Assembly: GCA_963678705.1 (NCBI GenBank)
Contig: OY783209.1
Coordinates: 11,284,001 to 11,348,000 of the forward strand
Length of the DNA stretch: 64,000 nt
Direction: 5' to 3'
Source: Panorpa germanica
Taxonomy: Eukaryota; Arthropoda; Insecta; Mecoptera; Panorpidae
Shown: positions 23,559 through 37,200 of the stretch, in pieces
How the letters are laid out: each line of letters begins with the position of its first letter
How positions within the stretch are numbered: the stretch's first letter is position 1
Notes under the pieces: generated by a model
The model's database searches: none
What the model was told of the DNA's origin: nothing
Seen by the model: only the letters and a program-made list of their open reading frames with translations
Made by a program: the position numbers and the translations under genes

Positions 23559-26500
23559 AAATTTCAGTTATAGCGTATCTGTAGTTTACTCTAAAAAATT
23601 AGTGTTGAAATTACGGTCCATAAATAAATAAAATATTCTAATTTTGTCAACGACCGCACACTGTTTTCTAAAGAAAAATGTAACCTAGGTATTTTGCTTG
23701 GTTAAGCTACAGTTATGTGCGTTGGTGCCTTGAATAATTGGTTCTTAAAATGTAACTTATACTTAACTTCTTCTCTAAGAACTTCTGTCTTCCTATAGTT
23801 GGCCTATATCTTCCTGCTTTCTACTTTTCCTTATTTCACTACCGCTTCATATATGCCTTCTTTCTTCTTTTCTGTACTTTAGCTTCTATCAATCATCTAT
23901 ATTTCTCCCTTTTTTCCTTTTCATATTTATACTATCTCCTCTGTTTCCATTCTCCTCAAGAAATTCCATCACCTTCTTCCTTTCCGAATTGCTTACTTTG
24001 TTAATTATTACTATTACTAAGGTTGCGATTCTTAAAGAAGAAATAAACTTTAACAATGCCTTTTTCAAACTTACCTTGTCTTCGATGTTACCTTACATTC
24101 ATGCAATATTTTAATCTAAAAAGATTAAGTAAAGATATCTTATAACTCTTTAATCCTTGAAAAGAATTTTTTTTTTAATTATCAAAAGGTAGTAAAATAA
24201 GTCACATAAAACCGAGGTATTTTGGGTAACATTATTTACCTAATAGGTAACTTTTGTTATGACCTTAAGTCATCTTTAGAGTAATGGTTTTACTGTTAGT
24301 GAAATGTAAAAAAACTCTTCACTTTAGACACATCCCGATCCAATTCTCGATGTTCGAAATAATTATAGAAGTGAGCTTTAATTCAAAATCATATTCAAGA
24401 TAAATGGTGTAATGAGAGTGGTCCATGGTCTATGGTCCAGGCTTGTGCAACGCGCATAGGTAAAACAAAAACACTTCCCTTCAAAACACAAATAGTATTA
24501 CAAGCTTTGGACTTTGCTAACTGCACAAGTGGAATCACCTCCAAATCCCACTGCCCCACAAGAAGCAATGGAGTTTAAGAGAGGAGGAAGGGAAGATGGT
24601 ATGAACGACTGAGCCGCTCAACCTATGTGATGGATTACAGCATCGATTAGGGTTGATTGCTGAGCCGACCCCTGTGTTTGCTGAACGCTAACGCTCACCC
24701 CACATCCGTGGACACATAGCTACATGGTCTACAACATGCTAGTACACCCCCTTCCCTTACTTTCTACCTCCTGGTAGGGATGCAGGAGCTTTTACTACGA
24801 GTCCTGTTATTTGTGAAAGTCCCGTGGCTCCAATACACCTTGTCAGCCACCTTGCAATCAACAGTGATGTTTACAATCTGTCACAAAAGTTTTATTTAAT
24901 TCAATTTAAGATGAATCAGTAGAGCAACTAGGCAGGTTCTGACCCATTTTTGAATAGGAGATTTAAAGGTGTTTGTAGGTTGAGGAAATTTCTGTTTTAT
25001 TTTTAATTGAATGCAAAAATGGTAATCCTTATAAACAGACAGTTTAGAAAATTTGGTCCGAAATACATTATAATGCAAAAATAAAATTATATTTGTGGAG
25101 AGCATCTTAGGAAATTGACATATTAAGACATCTGCATAGCAGATAGTTCGACAAACAGGGTTGCCAACTGTGTTTTCATAATCACTACGTATAAAAAATC
25201 ATTAATTATGATGGTGACTTTAATAAAATAATCAGCCACTACAAAATCTAAATTTACAAACAAACATCTTCAAAACAAGTCGTTTATTACATCTCAATTT
25301 TTTTCTTTTTGAAATAATTTCTTCAAAACAAATTTTCTTATATAATAATTCAGATATTGATCTGTTATTCTGAAAATAATTTTCTAAAAAAAACCACTTA
25401 ACATCATTTTAATTAAAAACAACAATTAATTAATCTCCATCATCTCTTACTCGCCCCCTGCAGCCTTTACCCTTTCTACTACTCACCCCTCCTGTTGTTA
25501 AACACCTCTACATTATTAAACTAACACCATACACCGTATTTTGCTGATACCATATAACTTGTATACATGGATGAGAGGATGGGGTGAGCGGTGGGTTGCC
25601 CACCGTTGTGTTTTTATTTCGTAATGTCCGGACTTTACTGGCTTTAGCTTCGGTTCCTAGTACTGGCTCCAGGCATGTCTCTAAACCTTGTAGACACCGC
25701 CCGGACATACGAGATCTCGTACTCTCTCACGTGGAGATTAATTACTCTTGTCGGCTGTTGAGCGACTCACAGACTCCTGGGGAGAACATGAGTAAAAATA
25801 TTAAAGGTATAGACATCACCAGAGGTGCTGAACCTTTTTCTAGGTAATTAAGAAACCTTACGTAATATTTGTCAAGCATTTAATAAAAGGTTTACTAAGC
25901 TAATTGGGTTGTGAACCATGACTTAATTTCTATGAAACGGAACTCGCTGTATTTGATACAGTTGGCTACCAGAACCTCAATTGTCAAATTATTGTTTAAG
26001 TAGTCACAAGATATTATAAATAAAATAATCCTTTCTGTCTTTTTAATCATTTAGGGCACAAAAGCTTAAACTTTACTTACCTCTCTACCCTTCTAATCAA
26101 TTTCTATCTCTATAGAGTACAAATGCGATAGTGACCTTATGCGAAGATACCTTAAATATGATTTACAATTGTTTTGAACAATACATAAAGTTTTGATATT
26201 ATGAAATTGATAAACAACGTTAAATAAAATAGATTGCTTATTAAGCTAGATATTGTGTGACGTAAAATTTTGTATATCATGTAGTATATTACGTAGTTGT
26301 TTTTACCTAAAGTTACGTTTTATTATCAAATAAACAAAATATACATTAAATATCTGTTGTTAATATATTAATTAATAAGCTACCTTGTATAATCACATGA
26401 AAAGTTTTATAATCATTAATTTGTGTCGAAAGATAACTTTTGCAACGTAACGTTAACGTATTAACTTAAAAAAAATGATGTAACAATTTTTATAATGTTG

Positions 26501-28019
26501 GGTAATATTTTTTAAGGAAATAGTAATTTTTTTGAGGAAATTAAAGAGAGAAATTTGGGCAATTGGTCTCCCCAACAACATAATACCACTATATTCAAAA
26601 TTGTATTAAAAATCAAAAAGATAAACCCTTATTCTCGGTTCCCCATCCATGCAATTGTACACGAAGATCCCACACAACTACCCTTTGCTCTCTCCATCGT
26701 TCGTTAGGGGTGAACTCGTCTAATATCGCCCCCTTCAACAAAGCAAATTTATTCCATAATTTGTACAATGTTTACACGGGGGCCTAATGTTTTTTAACTC
26801 GAGTTTTATTAAAGATTATTCATTTTTTGATGAGATTATGGTTTCAGTTATTATACGATACGATGTTTTAAGTGAATTTTTTTTTTTTACTTTGTTCTAT
26901 TTGTGTTGGATTTTGAATCTTTGAGGTTTTCAGTTTCTTTACCTGCATTTTCATGAGTTAATTAACTTCCTACTTAGTTCAAGTATTTATTCATTCTTTT
27001 GAGAGTCAAATCATTTGACTTTGTAAGATTTGTCAAAAGAAATTATTCAAAGTTTACTTTGACCAAACCAGACCAGACTTTATTTATACGTGCACCGTTC
27101 GTTATACATATACGAGTATAAATATCATTTATAATTTATCTATATGTACCAATACATAAAAACTAAATTACCAACGTCATCTAAACTATGAAATAAGAAC
27201 GTACTGTAGATATACGTGAAGAATATTTTTTCGACAATAATTTAAACATTTATTTCTTTTCCTCTTCTCAATAAATCCTGTTTTACCTTACAACTTTTTC
27301 TTAATTTGTCATTTGCAATCAATAATCCAACCTTTGATTCCATTTGACTTGACAAGTTATTTTAATTTCCCGCTTTTCTCTCAGAGTTTTCTTCAAATTA
27401 AGGTACATCTATATCAAATACATATACATTTATATTAAGAATTTCGTTCAACCTTTTTTCATTTTAGCTTCGGGGTATTTATTAAGTACAAAATATGAAT
27501 AAATAATATTTTGCGATATCTGTTATGCTTATGGTATTAAGATTAAAGCTAATAAAGGCTCCAAATAGCCGGGGGGCCCTAGGACTTAATAATACAATAT
27601 TGTTGAAACATTCCGTATTTGATTTGAACGGGGATCGAAGACTTTTGAGATGGTTGGAGGTTAGAGGATGGAGGATACAAGATGGTGGAACATAGATATT
27701 TCCCTTGTAATAAAACTGAACTGACTTTTCAAGATATTTGTATAATAATATTTTAAGATTCTCATGCTCCAGGCTATCTATAGGTATTTTTATTTAATAT
27801 ATAGTATATTCTATTCTCTTCTGTATATTATTTGTTTAATATCCATAATACACTTTACTTTGGCTTCTTAAGAATTTTTCTTGTTTAATATTATATTTAA
27901 TTTCTTTTTATTATATGCTAAATATTTTTGTTATGAGAAATACTTTAAGTAAATAAATTTTACTAATATTTTTAATATTACTTCAATTATTGGTTATACA
28001 TATAATTAAAAATATCATT
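23559..28019. other. Long stretch without a recognised gene
   Basis: About 4.4 kb. The minus strand at 23760-24010 is purine-rich with a short frame (SERKKVMEFLEENG) that might be a very decayed LINE ORF piece, but this is not secure. Frames at 25508-25847 overlap on both strands and lack recognisable features. The remainder is AT-rich with no repeat that I matched. Confidence 0.4.
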
Positions 28020-28031
28020 TACTTTTTAGGT

Positions 28032-28829
28032 TTATTATTATTAAATTATTAATTGTTTGCCTTTCGGCTTTACAATCTACATTCTTAATACATTTCATAG
28101 AACTTCAACTTGAAATTAAACTTAAACTATTCTAGACCTTTCTATTTCCAAAAGTACTTTCTGCTTCTTCTTCTCTCGACCCTCTGCCTTCATTTTCCCT
28201 AGTCTTCCTTCATTCTCACCGTTTCTTCACCTTTTGTCTTCTTCGTCTCCTCTCGGCAAACCGTTTCCTGCTTCTCCTTCTTTATTGCCTGTATCTTCCT
28301 CTCTCTTCATGTTCCTTATGCAATCGAGCCACAAGCTTATTTATTGTCCTGTTTTTCCTTTCCTTTTTACTATTTCCGCCATCCTCCTCTTTCCTTCACT
28401 GCCTCCCTTTAATAGCTGGCCAATATTCCTTTCGCTCACTACTTTTTCCTTACACTCAAACTTAATGTGCTCCAGTGTTTCGTCCTCCGTTCCGCACACT
28501 CTACACTTTCTTTCCTCACTACTTTCCCAGTATCTGTTTCCTTTTTCCTCATTTCCCAATCTAAACCTTGCTGTCCTTCCTATGTATTTTATATCTTTTT
28601 CTATAAGGTACTGAGGTACATTACTATCCCAAATCCTTTTATATCTTGTATTGTAGTTGCTTTTTTCGATTTTTCCCATTCTTTCCTGTTGTTGTATCTT
28701 CTTATCCCTTCTCCTTAGCTCCTCTTCCACACTTGCGCCTCCTTCTCTTCTCCTCTCTGCCTCCTCGATCGCCATTCCATTCCTTTCAAAATACTCCTTT
28801 CTCTTTTTTGGACCTACTCCCCCCCCCCC
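28032..28829 (-). mobile_element. Family A non-LTR retrotransposon, 5'-truncated
   Basis: 798 bp on the minus strand with a perfect 12-bp duplication TACTTTTTAGGT on each side (28020-28031, 28830-28841). It holds the end of ORF2 (28341-28829), a pyrimidine-rich (plus-strand view) 3' UTR, the GCCGAAAGGC word at 28059-28068, and an AAT-rich tail instead of poly(A). The 5' end starts in a run of G (28820-28829, minus-strand view), possibly untemplated. This is the most complete family A copy in the window. Plus-strand frames at 28234-28843 are antisense shadows of the repetitive UTR and ORF. Confidence 0.92.
28341..28829 (-). CDS. Non-LTR retrotransposon ORF2, C-terminal part (CCHC knuckle)
   Basis: The open frame has no upstream stop inside the insertion and ends at 28341. 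It covers the last about 160 residues of the endonuclease/reverse transcriptase polyprotein, downstream of the RT catalytic core. It starts with a charged, coiled-coil-like stretch (EEAERRREGG...EEELRRRDKKI). Next come WDSNVPQYLIEKDIKYIGRT and ARFRLGNEEKGNRYW, then a zinc-knuckle CRVCGTEDETLEHIKFEC (spacing C-x2-C-x8-H-x4-C). It ends LLKGGSEGKRRMAEIVKRK...GQ. This order (RFRLGNE...RYW...C..C...H....C) is characteristic of R1/Jockey-group elements of insects, where the knuckle binds nucleic acid. The ATG at 28773-28775 is internal, not the natural start. No frameshift or stop is present, but the RT and endonuclease domains are absent, so it is a dead 5'-truncated copy. Confidence 0.88.
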   Translation of the reverse strand, partial: GGGGVGPKKRKEYFERNGMAIEEAERRREGGASVEEELRRRDKKIQQQERMGKIEKSNYNTRYKRIWDSNVPQYLIEKDIKYIGRTARFRLGNEEKGNRYWESSEERKCRVCGTEDETLEHIKFECKEKVVSERNIGQLLKGGSEGKRRMAEIVKRKGKTGQ

Positions 28830-28841
28830 TACTTTTTAGGT

Positions 28842-31800
28842 AATTGATTTAGTTGGTAGTTCCACGGCATAGGTATGATCTGTGACTTATTTAAGTTACA
28901 TGCGCCTAGCCCTATTCTGAAGTTATTACGCCTTTCTTACGCCTAAAACAATCACTAAATTTGATTTTGAAGGAAATCGAATCTAAAATCACGGCAGCTT
29001 GGTGTAAACATCACAAATCTCTCGGTTAATATGCCTACATATGCGTAGAACCATTTAATAAGTGTATGATTCAAATAGAGACATTACCTATAATAGAATC
29101 ATCTAGCCAAAACCTTAGGGACCTCCCAAAGTGTACCACCGGGCAATACGCCACGCCGTTCTTCATCTGCATCTTCCGATTTACGATTTTCCCGTGTAAT
29201 ATTTTACATTTCGTTTTAATTTTAATGGCCTTTGTTGTAATTATGAAAAATATGCACAAGGGTGTCCCCTATTTTATTTTAACTGCACTACATTATTATT
29301 ACAATATATTTTTTAATTTTTTTTATTACTATTTAATGTTCAGACAATTGTAAAATCTGTTTAACTTATGAATAAGACAATTGTATAAATCATTTTACTT
29401 ATTTTAGTTAATATATTAACGGAAAATATTAATGGGGTGTACATGATGTAAAATTGTTAAGCAACACTTGTTTAGTCCACGGCCTTTATTCATAGCGCCA
29501 TTGTTTTGGCCCTTAGTGCGTTGCGGCGTTGTGAGGGGGAGAGGTGTAATCTCGAAAGTAATTGCGGATGTTTTCTTGTGTTTCCAGTAAAGTTGGAATC
29601 CTGCTGTGTTACCTTTGGAAATATTTCATTTCCTATAAATGTATAAATCACTCTATCACCCAAATTTGGAGTGGGCCGTATTTTTGGGACCCCTGCTCTG
29701 AAAAAGAATCAAACCTATATACTAAGCCTATGTCTTTAATAGATAAAAAAGCTTAGAAACTGGGAATTTTGAAAACTATCATATATATACAAAACAATCT
29801 ATTAATATATATTCGACCAATTAATTACATGATAAAACTGTATTTAATTCATTCTTACATTGTTTGTAAATTGTTGTTTTATTAACTTATTATTATACGC
29901 TGTCAATGATTCTATAGATAAACATTTCTTTAACAGTTTTCATTTGTCATTTCATTATAGATCCTTTGGCTATACCAAGCAACTAATAAATAAAATGCTA
30001 TTTCCTTTCACGACAATTCTTATAAAACGCCATCTACAAATGAAAATAATAACTAATTCAAACAGCAATTCAATTTAAAATCTGCTTCCTTAAATTACAT
30101 TACATTTCATAACGTCACGAGAATTACAATAGAACAATAAAATCATCATTTTCATCACAGATCATGACATTCTATTAGCCATTAAAATAATTATAATTTT
30201 CTTCCATTGTATAATCATCTTTAAAAGAAATATTATTACGAAAAAATATATATAACACTTTCCCCGTTGTGGTAAAGATCCAGTGTAAAATGATGCAGTG
30301 GAGTAGGGATAGGGGGTAGTTAGGGATTTGTCCCTTTAGCATCAAAACCATTTCAAACATTCTGATGTCATTTGGGAGCGATTCACCGATTTACTTTTCC
30401 CTTCTAGCGGTCGTTATAATTAACATGCGGACATTATCGTTCCGAATAATGTCATTTCACAGTTATATAATAACAAGGAGGGGCTAGGGATAAGGAGTGA
30501 GGAAGAGAGTCATCTCGGATCGTTAACACTTAAAAATCAACCACCCACTCCCAGCTACCGTTCTTCCTAAATCCGCACTTTGTTACTTTTTATTGTTTTA
30601 GCTTTTGCTTTGGGTTTTACTTGAATATATTATAACTTGATGAATGAAATTTTATGTCTAAATTAATGTTTTTTTCTTTTGTTTTAGGTAAGTGAATATT
30701 ATACCTCATTATCTCTTCTATTATACCTCACTGGTGTTTGCCGTGCTTCTGCTACGCTTGTTTGTTACGCTTGTTTTTTACGCTTGTCATATGGCTGGTA
30801 AGTCGTTCTTTTTTTAATTCGAGTCATGATTGTGTTTTAGCTTTTTCAAATTACGAATAAATTTATTAAAGGTCTATCATTCGGGGGGGTGCGGGGCTCA
30901 TGGGCCAAGTAACTTAATTATATCTGCTATACATTTCTGTAATCACCTTCGCTGGTATTTTTTAGATTTATACGATTCCTATATTCTTTTTAATCACAAT
31001 TCACCGCCGAGCTCTCGTAAATTTAACTACGTATATCTATTTTATTTTACAACAAATGCAATATATAAGGAATTTTCGCTGTTAGTTGTTAATCTATTAC
31101 TCTCAATACCACCCACAGTTCTTACAGTTTTGCTAACTAATTCTAATGTTAGGAAATTTTCTAATTCATATATAGATAATGTCTTGCAACGCAAAGTTCA
31201 AGTTCCAAGGTTTATTTTCTACGTGGGCAACGACTTTCTTTTGTCAATATTTACAATACAATCTACTTTTAAACGTCATCTTCGTCTGTGCAACAGGCAA
31301 GATACGGTGTTGCCACAGCCTGATAAAATAGAAAGTGAGATTATTTAAAGAGCAAAGATTTAAACTAAAATAATTGATTATTATTTCTTAATCGTTGTTA
31401 TTCATATTTGAAATTAATTTTATTTATTAATTATTTTAAAAGTGTTTGTACTAGAAACACTACAACTAAATGAGTATGAGTTCAGATGCCGTGACGTGCG
31501 TGACGTGACGGTGACGTCACACAGAAGTATGCAGAGTGCTAGTTTATTTATAACCATATAAACAATATACTGATTAAACTTGACTGACACATCTTCAAAT
31601 TTGAAAGTTTTCTAACGTTTTTCCAAACTTCTAAACAACGGTATAGTTATGGTTTTCCAACGCCTCTCCTCCAATACATACACACCTATACACTCAAATC
31701 TATTCTTCTATTTGTTTTCGTATCATTGAAACCCTCTTTCTTGGCATTGTTCGTGATTTTTTGTTGAGATTTCCATCAAAGGGCGTATCACTCATTCGGA

Positions 31801-32079
31801 AAATTCATCATGCCAAGTCGAGTCGAGCTAGGCAGGCAGATGGGGTTGGAGGTTGCTGCCTGATGGGGTATTATTTTTAGAGAATGGGGTATCTAGATAT
31901 AAACACCAACACGTTTGTCTGATGGCTTCCATTTGTGATTTTACCTTCAGTCATCTGAATTCATCCTCAAATCCTCTCCTCCCACACTACAGGAGGACGT
32001 CGCTCATTTGTTTCTGGCTGATTTGTTTGTTTCATCTTTCCTGCGGCACCATCAGATTTTAAGTCAGTAGCGTACTATA
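28842..32079. other. No recognised gene
   Basis: About 3.2 kb. The 172-codon plus-strand frame at 30830-31348 is hydrophobic and low-complexity and has no recognisable domain. At about 30988-31020 a sequence close to one end of the family G MITE (CACCGCCGAGCTCTCGTAA) occurs alone. Nothing else recognised. Confidence 0.4.
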
Positions 32080-32325
32080 CTCACTTACTTTGACTTTCAT
32101 TTCTATTACTTTTCATCCGTTTTTTTTCCATGAACGCGTTTGTTTTCTTTTCAGTTGTTCATAGGGAATGTCTCTTTTATGAGCTACAAACAGCGCAACG
32201 ACTGCTCACTGTTGAATAAAAGCGACTCCTGTGACAGGTAGCGAATCAATTTGAACTAAAATTGATTTTCTGTGTGTTGCTCCAACTTGTAAAACGTTAG
32301 AATTGAAATGTACGACTGACTAGGA
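32080..32325. repeat. MITE family D, copy with both ends lost
   Basis: About 245 bp matching the interior of the copy at 33961-34259 in inverse orientation (GAGCTACAAACAGCGCAACG, TTCTGTGTGTTGCTCCAACT, AAACGTTAGAATTGAAATG). The CAGTAAAC ends are missing on both sides. The right edge adjoins family E sequence. Confidence 0.75.
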
Positions 32326-32342
32326 GAGCCAATGTTAAACAG

Positions 32343-33003
32343 CGTCAAAATTCAGTAGGATTTATTTTTAAAAGAAGTTCAATGTCAAATTGTTAAAAAT
32401 TAAGAAGTGAAGACAATTTAGTGTTGCACAGAGAATAATTTAAAATGCAGCTGAAATGCTGATAGCAGAAATAGCGGAAAGAAGAAGGATTTGTGTTATT
32501 GTGATAAAGAATCCACGGTCATTTTAACCTAATTTCTGTTCCTAATTGTTACAACTGTTAGAACTGTCAAAATATATATTACTACTCAGTAAACGATTTG
32601 GTGAAGTGTCCCTTTTTGTGACGTTTCTATCACTATTGCACTTTAATTACAGTTCGCATCAACTTTATCTTCATTTGTATTCCGACAGATGAAGTGGTTT
32701 CGCTATTTGTAGCCAATAAAATAGACATTTGATATGAACGACTTTGAGAAACTGAACTGTAAATGAACTCTTTCATGACAAAAAAATCATACGCATCTTC
32801 AATATGATGTCAAAGTGACTTCAAAACGGTCCTAAATGGTGAAAAATGTTTACTGGGTAACGATGCAGGCGCATCAACTAAACTCAAATTAAGACACGAA
32901 TGTTACAACGAATGAAAGCCTATTCTGAGAACCTGAAACCTAGATTAAAACCTTAATTACAAACGTAAATTAAACATAAAAACAGTGATTAGGAATGAGG
33001 CTT
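32343..33003. mobile_element. Family E DNA element, copy 3, interrupted by a family C MITE
   Basis: The left part (GTAGGATTTATTTTTAAAAG, GAAGTTCAATGTCA) and the right part (CTAAACTCAAATTAAGACAC, GGAATGAGGCTT end) match the family E copy at 49216-50159. Between them sits the 269-bp MITE at 32587-32855. The right terminus is recognisable. The left terminal repeat is not, so the copy is truncated or rearranged on that side, next to the family D fragment. Confidence 0.7.
32587..32855. mobile_element. MITE family C, copy 2, nested in family E
   Basis: 269 bp between CAGTAAACGATTTGGTGAAG and the complementary ATGTTTACTG. It closely matches the body of 3561-3818. Inserted into the family E copy, so it is younger than that element. 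No clear flanking duplication. Non-coding. Confidence 0.8.
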
Positions 33004-33611
33004 AAAAGCTCTCATTTGTACAAATCTACAAACAACTACAATATTTATTGTTCAAACTCACACTCAGTAACTTGTGCATAATTATTCCCGTTACGCTACT
33101 GTATACTTTACCTCATCATATAATACAACCTATATTTACCACCGTTCATCCCCCACCCAGCTTCCACCTAGGTCTTCACAAATTCCCTCCATACTCTTAG
33201 TTGCTTTTGCCGTGTAGCCGCCGGCTGAAAAAAAAACATTGCGGTGACACCTCCAAGTGACATCCAATTTCCAACGCGTCATCCCGAGACCCGCCACAGA
33301 GCATGCCAGAGAACAAGACCCTGTACCCTCCCTCTTACCACCCCTTGCCTGTACAACCCATCCACCCACATAACCGTGGACGGCTGACAAAAGAGCCGCA
33401 AGGCTCACAAGTCATCACCGTGTGCTCGTTGGAATGGAGCTCTTGTTTTGTTGGATGCTGGATGCTTAGCCTACTCTCTTACCGTAGCATTCGTACGGAT
33501 GCGGATACAGATACGACAGACACCACACCATTCAGTTGCACATAGAGAGATATGAGTATTCACACCCACACAAAGATGCATTTCTTCTTGCAGCACTCTA
33601 CATAAAACTAC

Positions 33612-33641
33612 CAACAAACAAACAAACAAACAAATAAACAA
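33612..33641. repeat. (AAAC)n microsatellite
   Basis: About seven tetramer units with one AAAT variant. Confidence 0.85.
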
Positions 33642-33693
33642 AGGTCTTTATAATTCAAAATCACCTCCGTACGTATCCGCAGAGTACACTCTA

Positions 33694-33718
33694 CTCTCTC
33701 TCTCTCTCTCTCTCTCTC
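33694..33718. repeat. (CT)n microsatellite
   Basis: Perfect dinucleotide run of about 12 units. Confidence 0.95.
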
Positions 33719-33960
33719 GTTTGGTAATAAACAACATAGATATTTTAAATTCTTACTGAGAGAGTGATGAAGATATAATTACTACAAATTACTTAAATTG
33801 ATTATTATCGCAGAATACATACGAAGATCTAACACGTATGATGATGTATAAAAAGAGAGAGGGAAAATAAAGGGATGTAAGCTATGTAGTAAGGGGTCAA
33901 GAGAGTGTATGTTATGAAAAAATAGTTATTAAAATATTTGTGCTAGTATTATTGGTGATA

Positions 33961-34259
33961 TCCCAGTAAATATTTGGTGAAATAGAATGGCTAGATAAAG
34001 TTCCAGTCACTCGTACATTTCAATTCTAACGTTTTACAAGTTGGAGCAACACACAGAAAATCAATTTTAGTTCAAATTGAGTCCCTACCTGTCACAGGAG
34101 TCGCTTTTATTGAACAGTGAGCAGTCGTTGCGCTGTCTGTAGCTCATAAAAGAGACATAACCTATGAACTACTGAATAGAAAACAAAAGCGTTCATAACA
34201 AAAAACTCATGAAAAGTAATAGAAATGAAATAGAATTTACTCCGAATTGTTTACTGGGA
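33961..34259. mobile_element. MITE family D, full-length copy
   Basis: 299 bp from TCCCAGTAAATATTTGGTGA to the complementary GTTTACTGGGA. Eight-base flanks TGGTGATA and TATTGATA agree at six positions, possibly a decayed duplication. The body contains GTCGTTGCGCTGTCTGTAGC and CTCATAAAAGAGACATA and matches 56897-57160 and 32080-32325 in inverse orientation. The terminal repeat is shared with family C, and the interiors are distantly similar, so C and D are subfamilies of one lineage. Confidence 0.85.
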
Positions 34260-34267
34260 TATTGATA

Positions 34268-37200
34268 ATAGCATGCTTCTTCTTTCTAAAAGGCTTCTAC
34301 TTTTTTGTGCATTTTTCTTGGCCACCTTATATATAAGATCAAGTAGCAAAATCGTGTGAGAAGTCTTGTAAGAAAGAGAGGGCAATAGACGTGAAGCGTA
34401 GGGACTTGTCGAATTAAGGTAACTGCATTTTAATTCAATTTATCAAAGCGAACGTCACAATTTACAGCACGTCTCCACTAGTGCAAGAAAACTCTATGAC
34501 TCCAACTTTTAAACTAACTCGGAAAATGAATATGAAATGAAACTCCAATTTCCATATTCTTTCAGTAGGTGCCAATGAAGAGAAAGCAACACACTTATTG
34601 CCAACATATCAAAACATGTATATTCTTATAATAACGGGTGCAAAATCTATGTTTGCAGAATTTCAATCTATTTCATTGATACGAGGTTGACACAGTTTCA
34701 AATGACGACGCACACACAAGTATTTAACTCTTTAAACCCTTAAAACATACCAACATGTCAAAGAAAATTCCTTTTTTTAATTTAATTTGGCTTTGGCTCC
34801 TCGCTATGTCCAGTGGTCCCGTGGCTGTGCTACATGTCCGTCCACTTATCAGTGATTGGTGTCAGAAGTAGAATCTTTAAAACTTCTAAACTGTCCCCTT
34901 CGATCTCCATTCTTTAACACATCGCACCCCTTAGTTTTCCACAACCACTTTCCCGTGTAATGTCTAATGGTCTAATGGCCATCTGGCACGGTTTTCAACC
35001 CGCAACAACACCCCCCTTACCCCCTTCCCTTTCAAAACTCTTTTCTTTTAACATTTTAATGTCTAGATACAAACTTAAAAAGGTTCCCCTTTCATGTAAT
35101 TGTTGAAATTCTTTTATTTTCTTCTTTTTTGTCGCCTAACGCCTAACGCCTAACTCAGCTGAAGTAAGTCGAGGTGCAAAGATATTTTTATTTTGAACAA
35201 AGTTTTTCACAATTTTTACGATTGTTTCCTCGAGAAAAAAAAACTTTTTAATTCTCTTTTAATGTTTTTGATTGATTAATTTTTTATTTCAATTAAGGAA
35301 ATACCTTTAAAATTTATTACAGGGGTGACTAATTTATGTTTTAATTATTACTGAACTTTTATTTTACTTAATTTAATTTTTTACATGTTTAATAGCTTCG
35401 CTCCTAAGGAGAGGAGTAGAAATGGGGGATAAGTTTTATAATTATATAACTTTTGACATAATCTAAAATTTTATTAGATTGAACTTTACGGTCGGTAGTT
35501 AAAGAAGAATTATGTTTTTCCTATAATTATATATTCAAAGCAAATAGAAACACAAGGCTCAATATTTTCGACGATTTTCTATGACCTTTACCATTTTATT
35601 TTTACCACAACGTTCGCAACTTTGTGAACATGCTACAAAACCAAAGTTTTTACGTGGTTTGCTTGAATTTCATCGACTGTACTTTTGACAGGTTGGAAGT
35701 GTCAGCACAGCAGTGAGTGCACACTGTCATGGCACCCACTGCATGGCCTAGCTTCAGCGCTAGCTCCAGTTCTAGCTTCGGCTATATTCTAGATAATTAC
35801 ACAGCCTATTGTCACGCAGTTGACTATTGACTACATCACTACATCACTACACTGTTGCTTGTGTTGGTGCTACTGCTGCTCTGCAGAGAATAATTATTTC
35901 CTTGTCATATGAACTCTTCATCTGCCTCCGAAACTGTCGGCGTCGGCGTCGCGGCGTTCTTCATTTTGTTGTTTGCTTGAATACATTGATTGGGCGTTTT
36001 CTCCGACAAACACTAATTACTGATATTAATACATTTCGTTATACATCTATATACACACACAGACACACGCACATATATGTATATATTATACCTTGCGGAA
36101 GCAATCAAAATTGTAGTGGCTAGAGCTGAAGTTAATTCTTTGTAAAACATATTGTGCACCTGAAGATAGCTTTGAGTGAGAAGCACAGCTAGTGAATGAA
36201 TTTCATATTACATAATTTCTACAATTCATAAGTTTTCCTATTTCTCAGTTTTTTCAATTGTATTCCATACTCTTCCATCGTTGCTTCCTTAGCAACTTCA
36301 TTATTCATCTTCCAACATACCTTTCTTTTGACCTTTAGGGGTCCATTCGCTTTCACTTTCTGATAGAGGAGTTGCTTCCACAGCGATGTCTCCCAATGCA
36401 TTCCTTATTCCTTTTGAAATGTATATTCCGTTCATCTGCTGATTCAGTCCTCCATGTGCACAACTTCCATTCTTTCAATTGCTGTTTTATTCTTCTTTTC
36501 CTTTCTTTGATTTTGATTTAATAAGTGAGATATTTCACTATGAGTTAGACGGCAGGTTCAGGAGAATTAGACGCGTGTCTTCGTAGCCACAAGTAACTTC
36601 TGAGATAATATTAAAACCTTCAACATATATCCAGCATTAACTGCCATCTATCGGCAAAGAAATATTTATGGTATAAAGTACTTTAACAGTGTCAATACAA
36701 AATAAAATTTATTTGAAACGAATACGATGACAACAATATAAACGGTAGTAGATGTTATATGACAAATGTAATGTGTACATGTATGAACAATGTATATGTA
36801 GTTAGTTCAAATGTATTGGTGTGTGAATGTATTTATATTATACGCCTAGAGGTATGCTGTATACACGACAGGACAGAACACGACAGTCCTGGCCTCATAC
36901 TGAACATGACCAATCAGCACGTTTTATACGCGGATTAATTTGAACGTATCGCGCGTCATTGCCCATTAAAACCATAGGCCATTATAATGATGAAGTTTAG
37001 CGGATGTTCGACCAGGTCCAGTTCCAGTTCCAGTTCCAGTTCTAGCTGTACCACCGTCAAATCTACTCTATCGTTTGATTTGTATACACGGAAATATTTC
37101 ACCATCATAATACGATAATAGATGTACAAGTGTGCATGTGTGTTTGAACAAGGTATTTGATATATTTGTTTGAATCATATTTAGGATTATTGGTACATTT

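Larger units (their letters stand above)
33004..33952. other. No recognised gene; microsatellites
   Basis: GC-richer part at 33140-33540 with overlapping frames on both strands (33136-33408 minus, 33303-33545 plus). None has a recognisable domain. It also holds an (AAAC)n run at 33612-33641 and a (CT)n run at 33694-33718. Confidence 0.45.

Noticed and set aside
23760-24010. Possible minus-strand LINE ORF piece (SERKKVMEFLEENG)
   Set aside because: Purine-rich composition alone can give such charged peptides. Stops interrupt it and no family landmark is present.
30830-31348. 172-codon plus-strand open frame
   Set aside because: Hydrophobic and low-complexity, with no recognisable domain, in AT-rich DNA. 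It includes a MITE-like end sequence. Not supported as a gene.
36219-36500. Possible minus-strand LINE linker (CWKMNNEVAKEATMEEYG)
   Set aside because: Short, frame-broken and only vaguely similar to LINE endonuclease-RT linkers; no second copy in the window.
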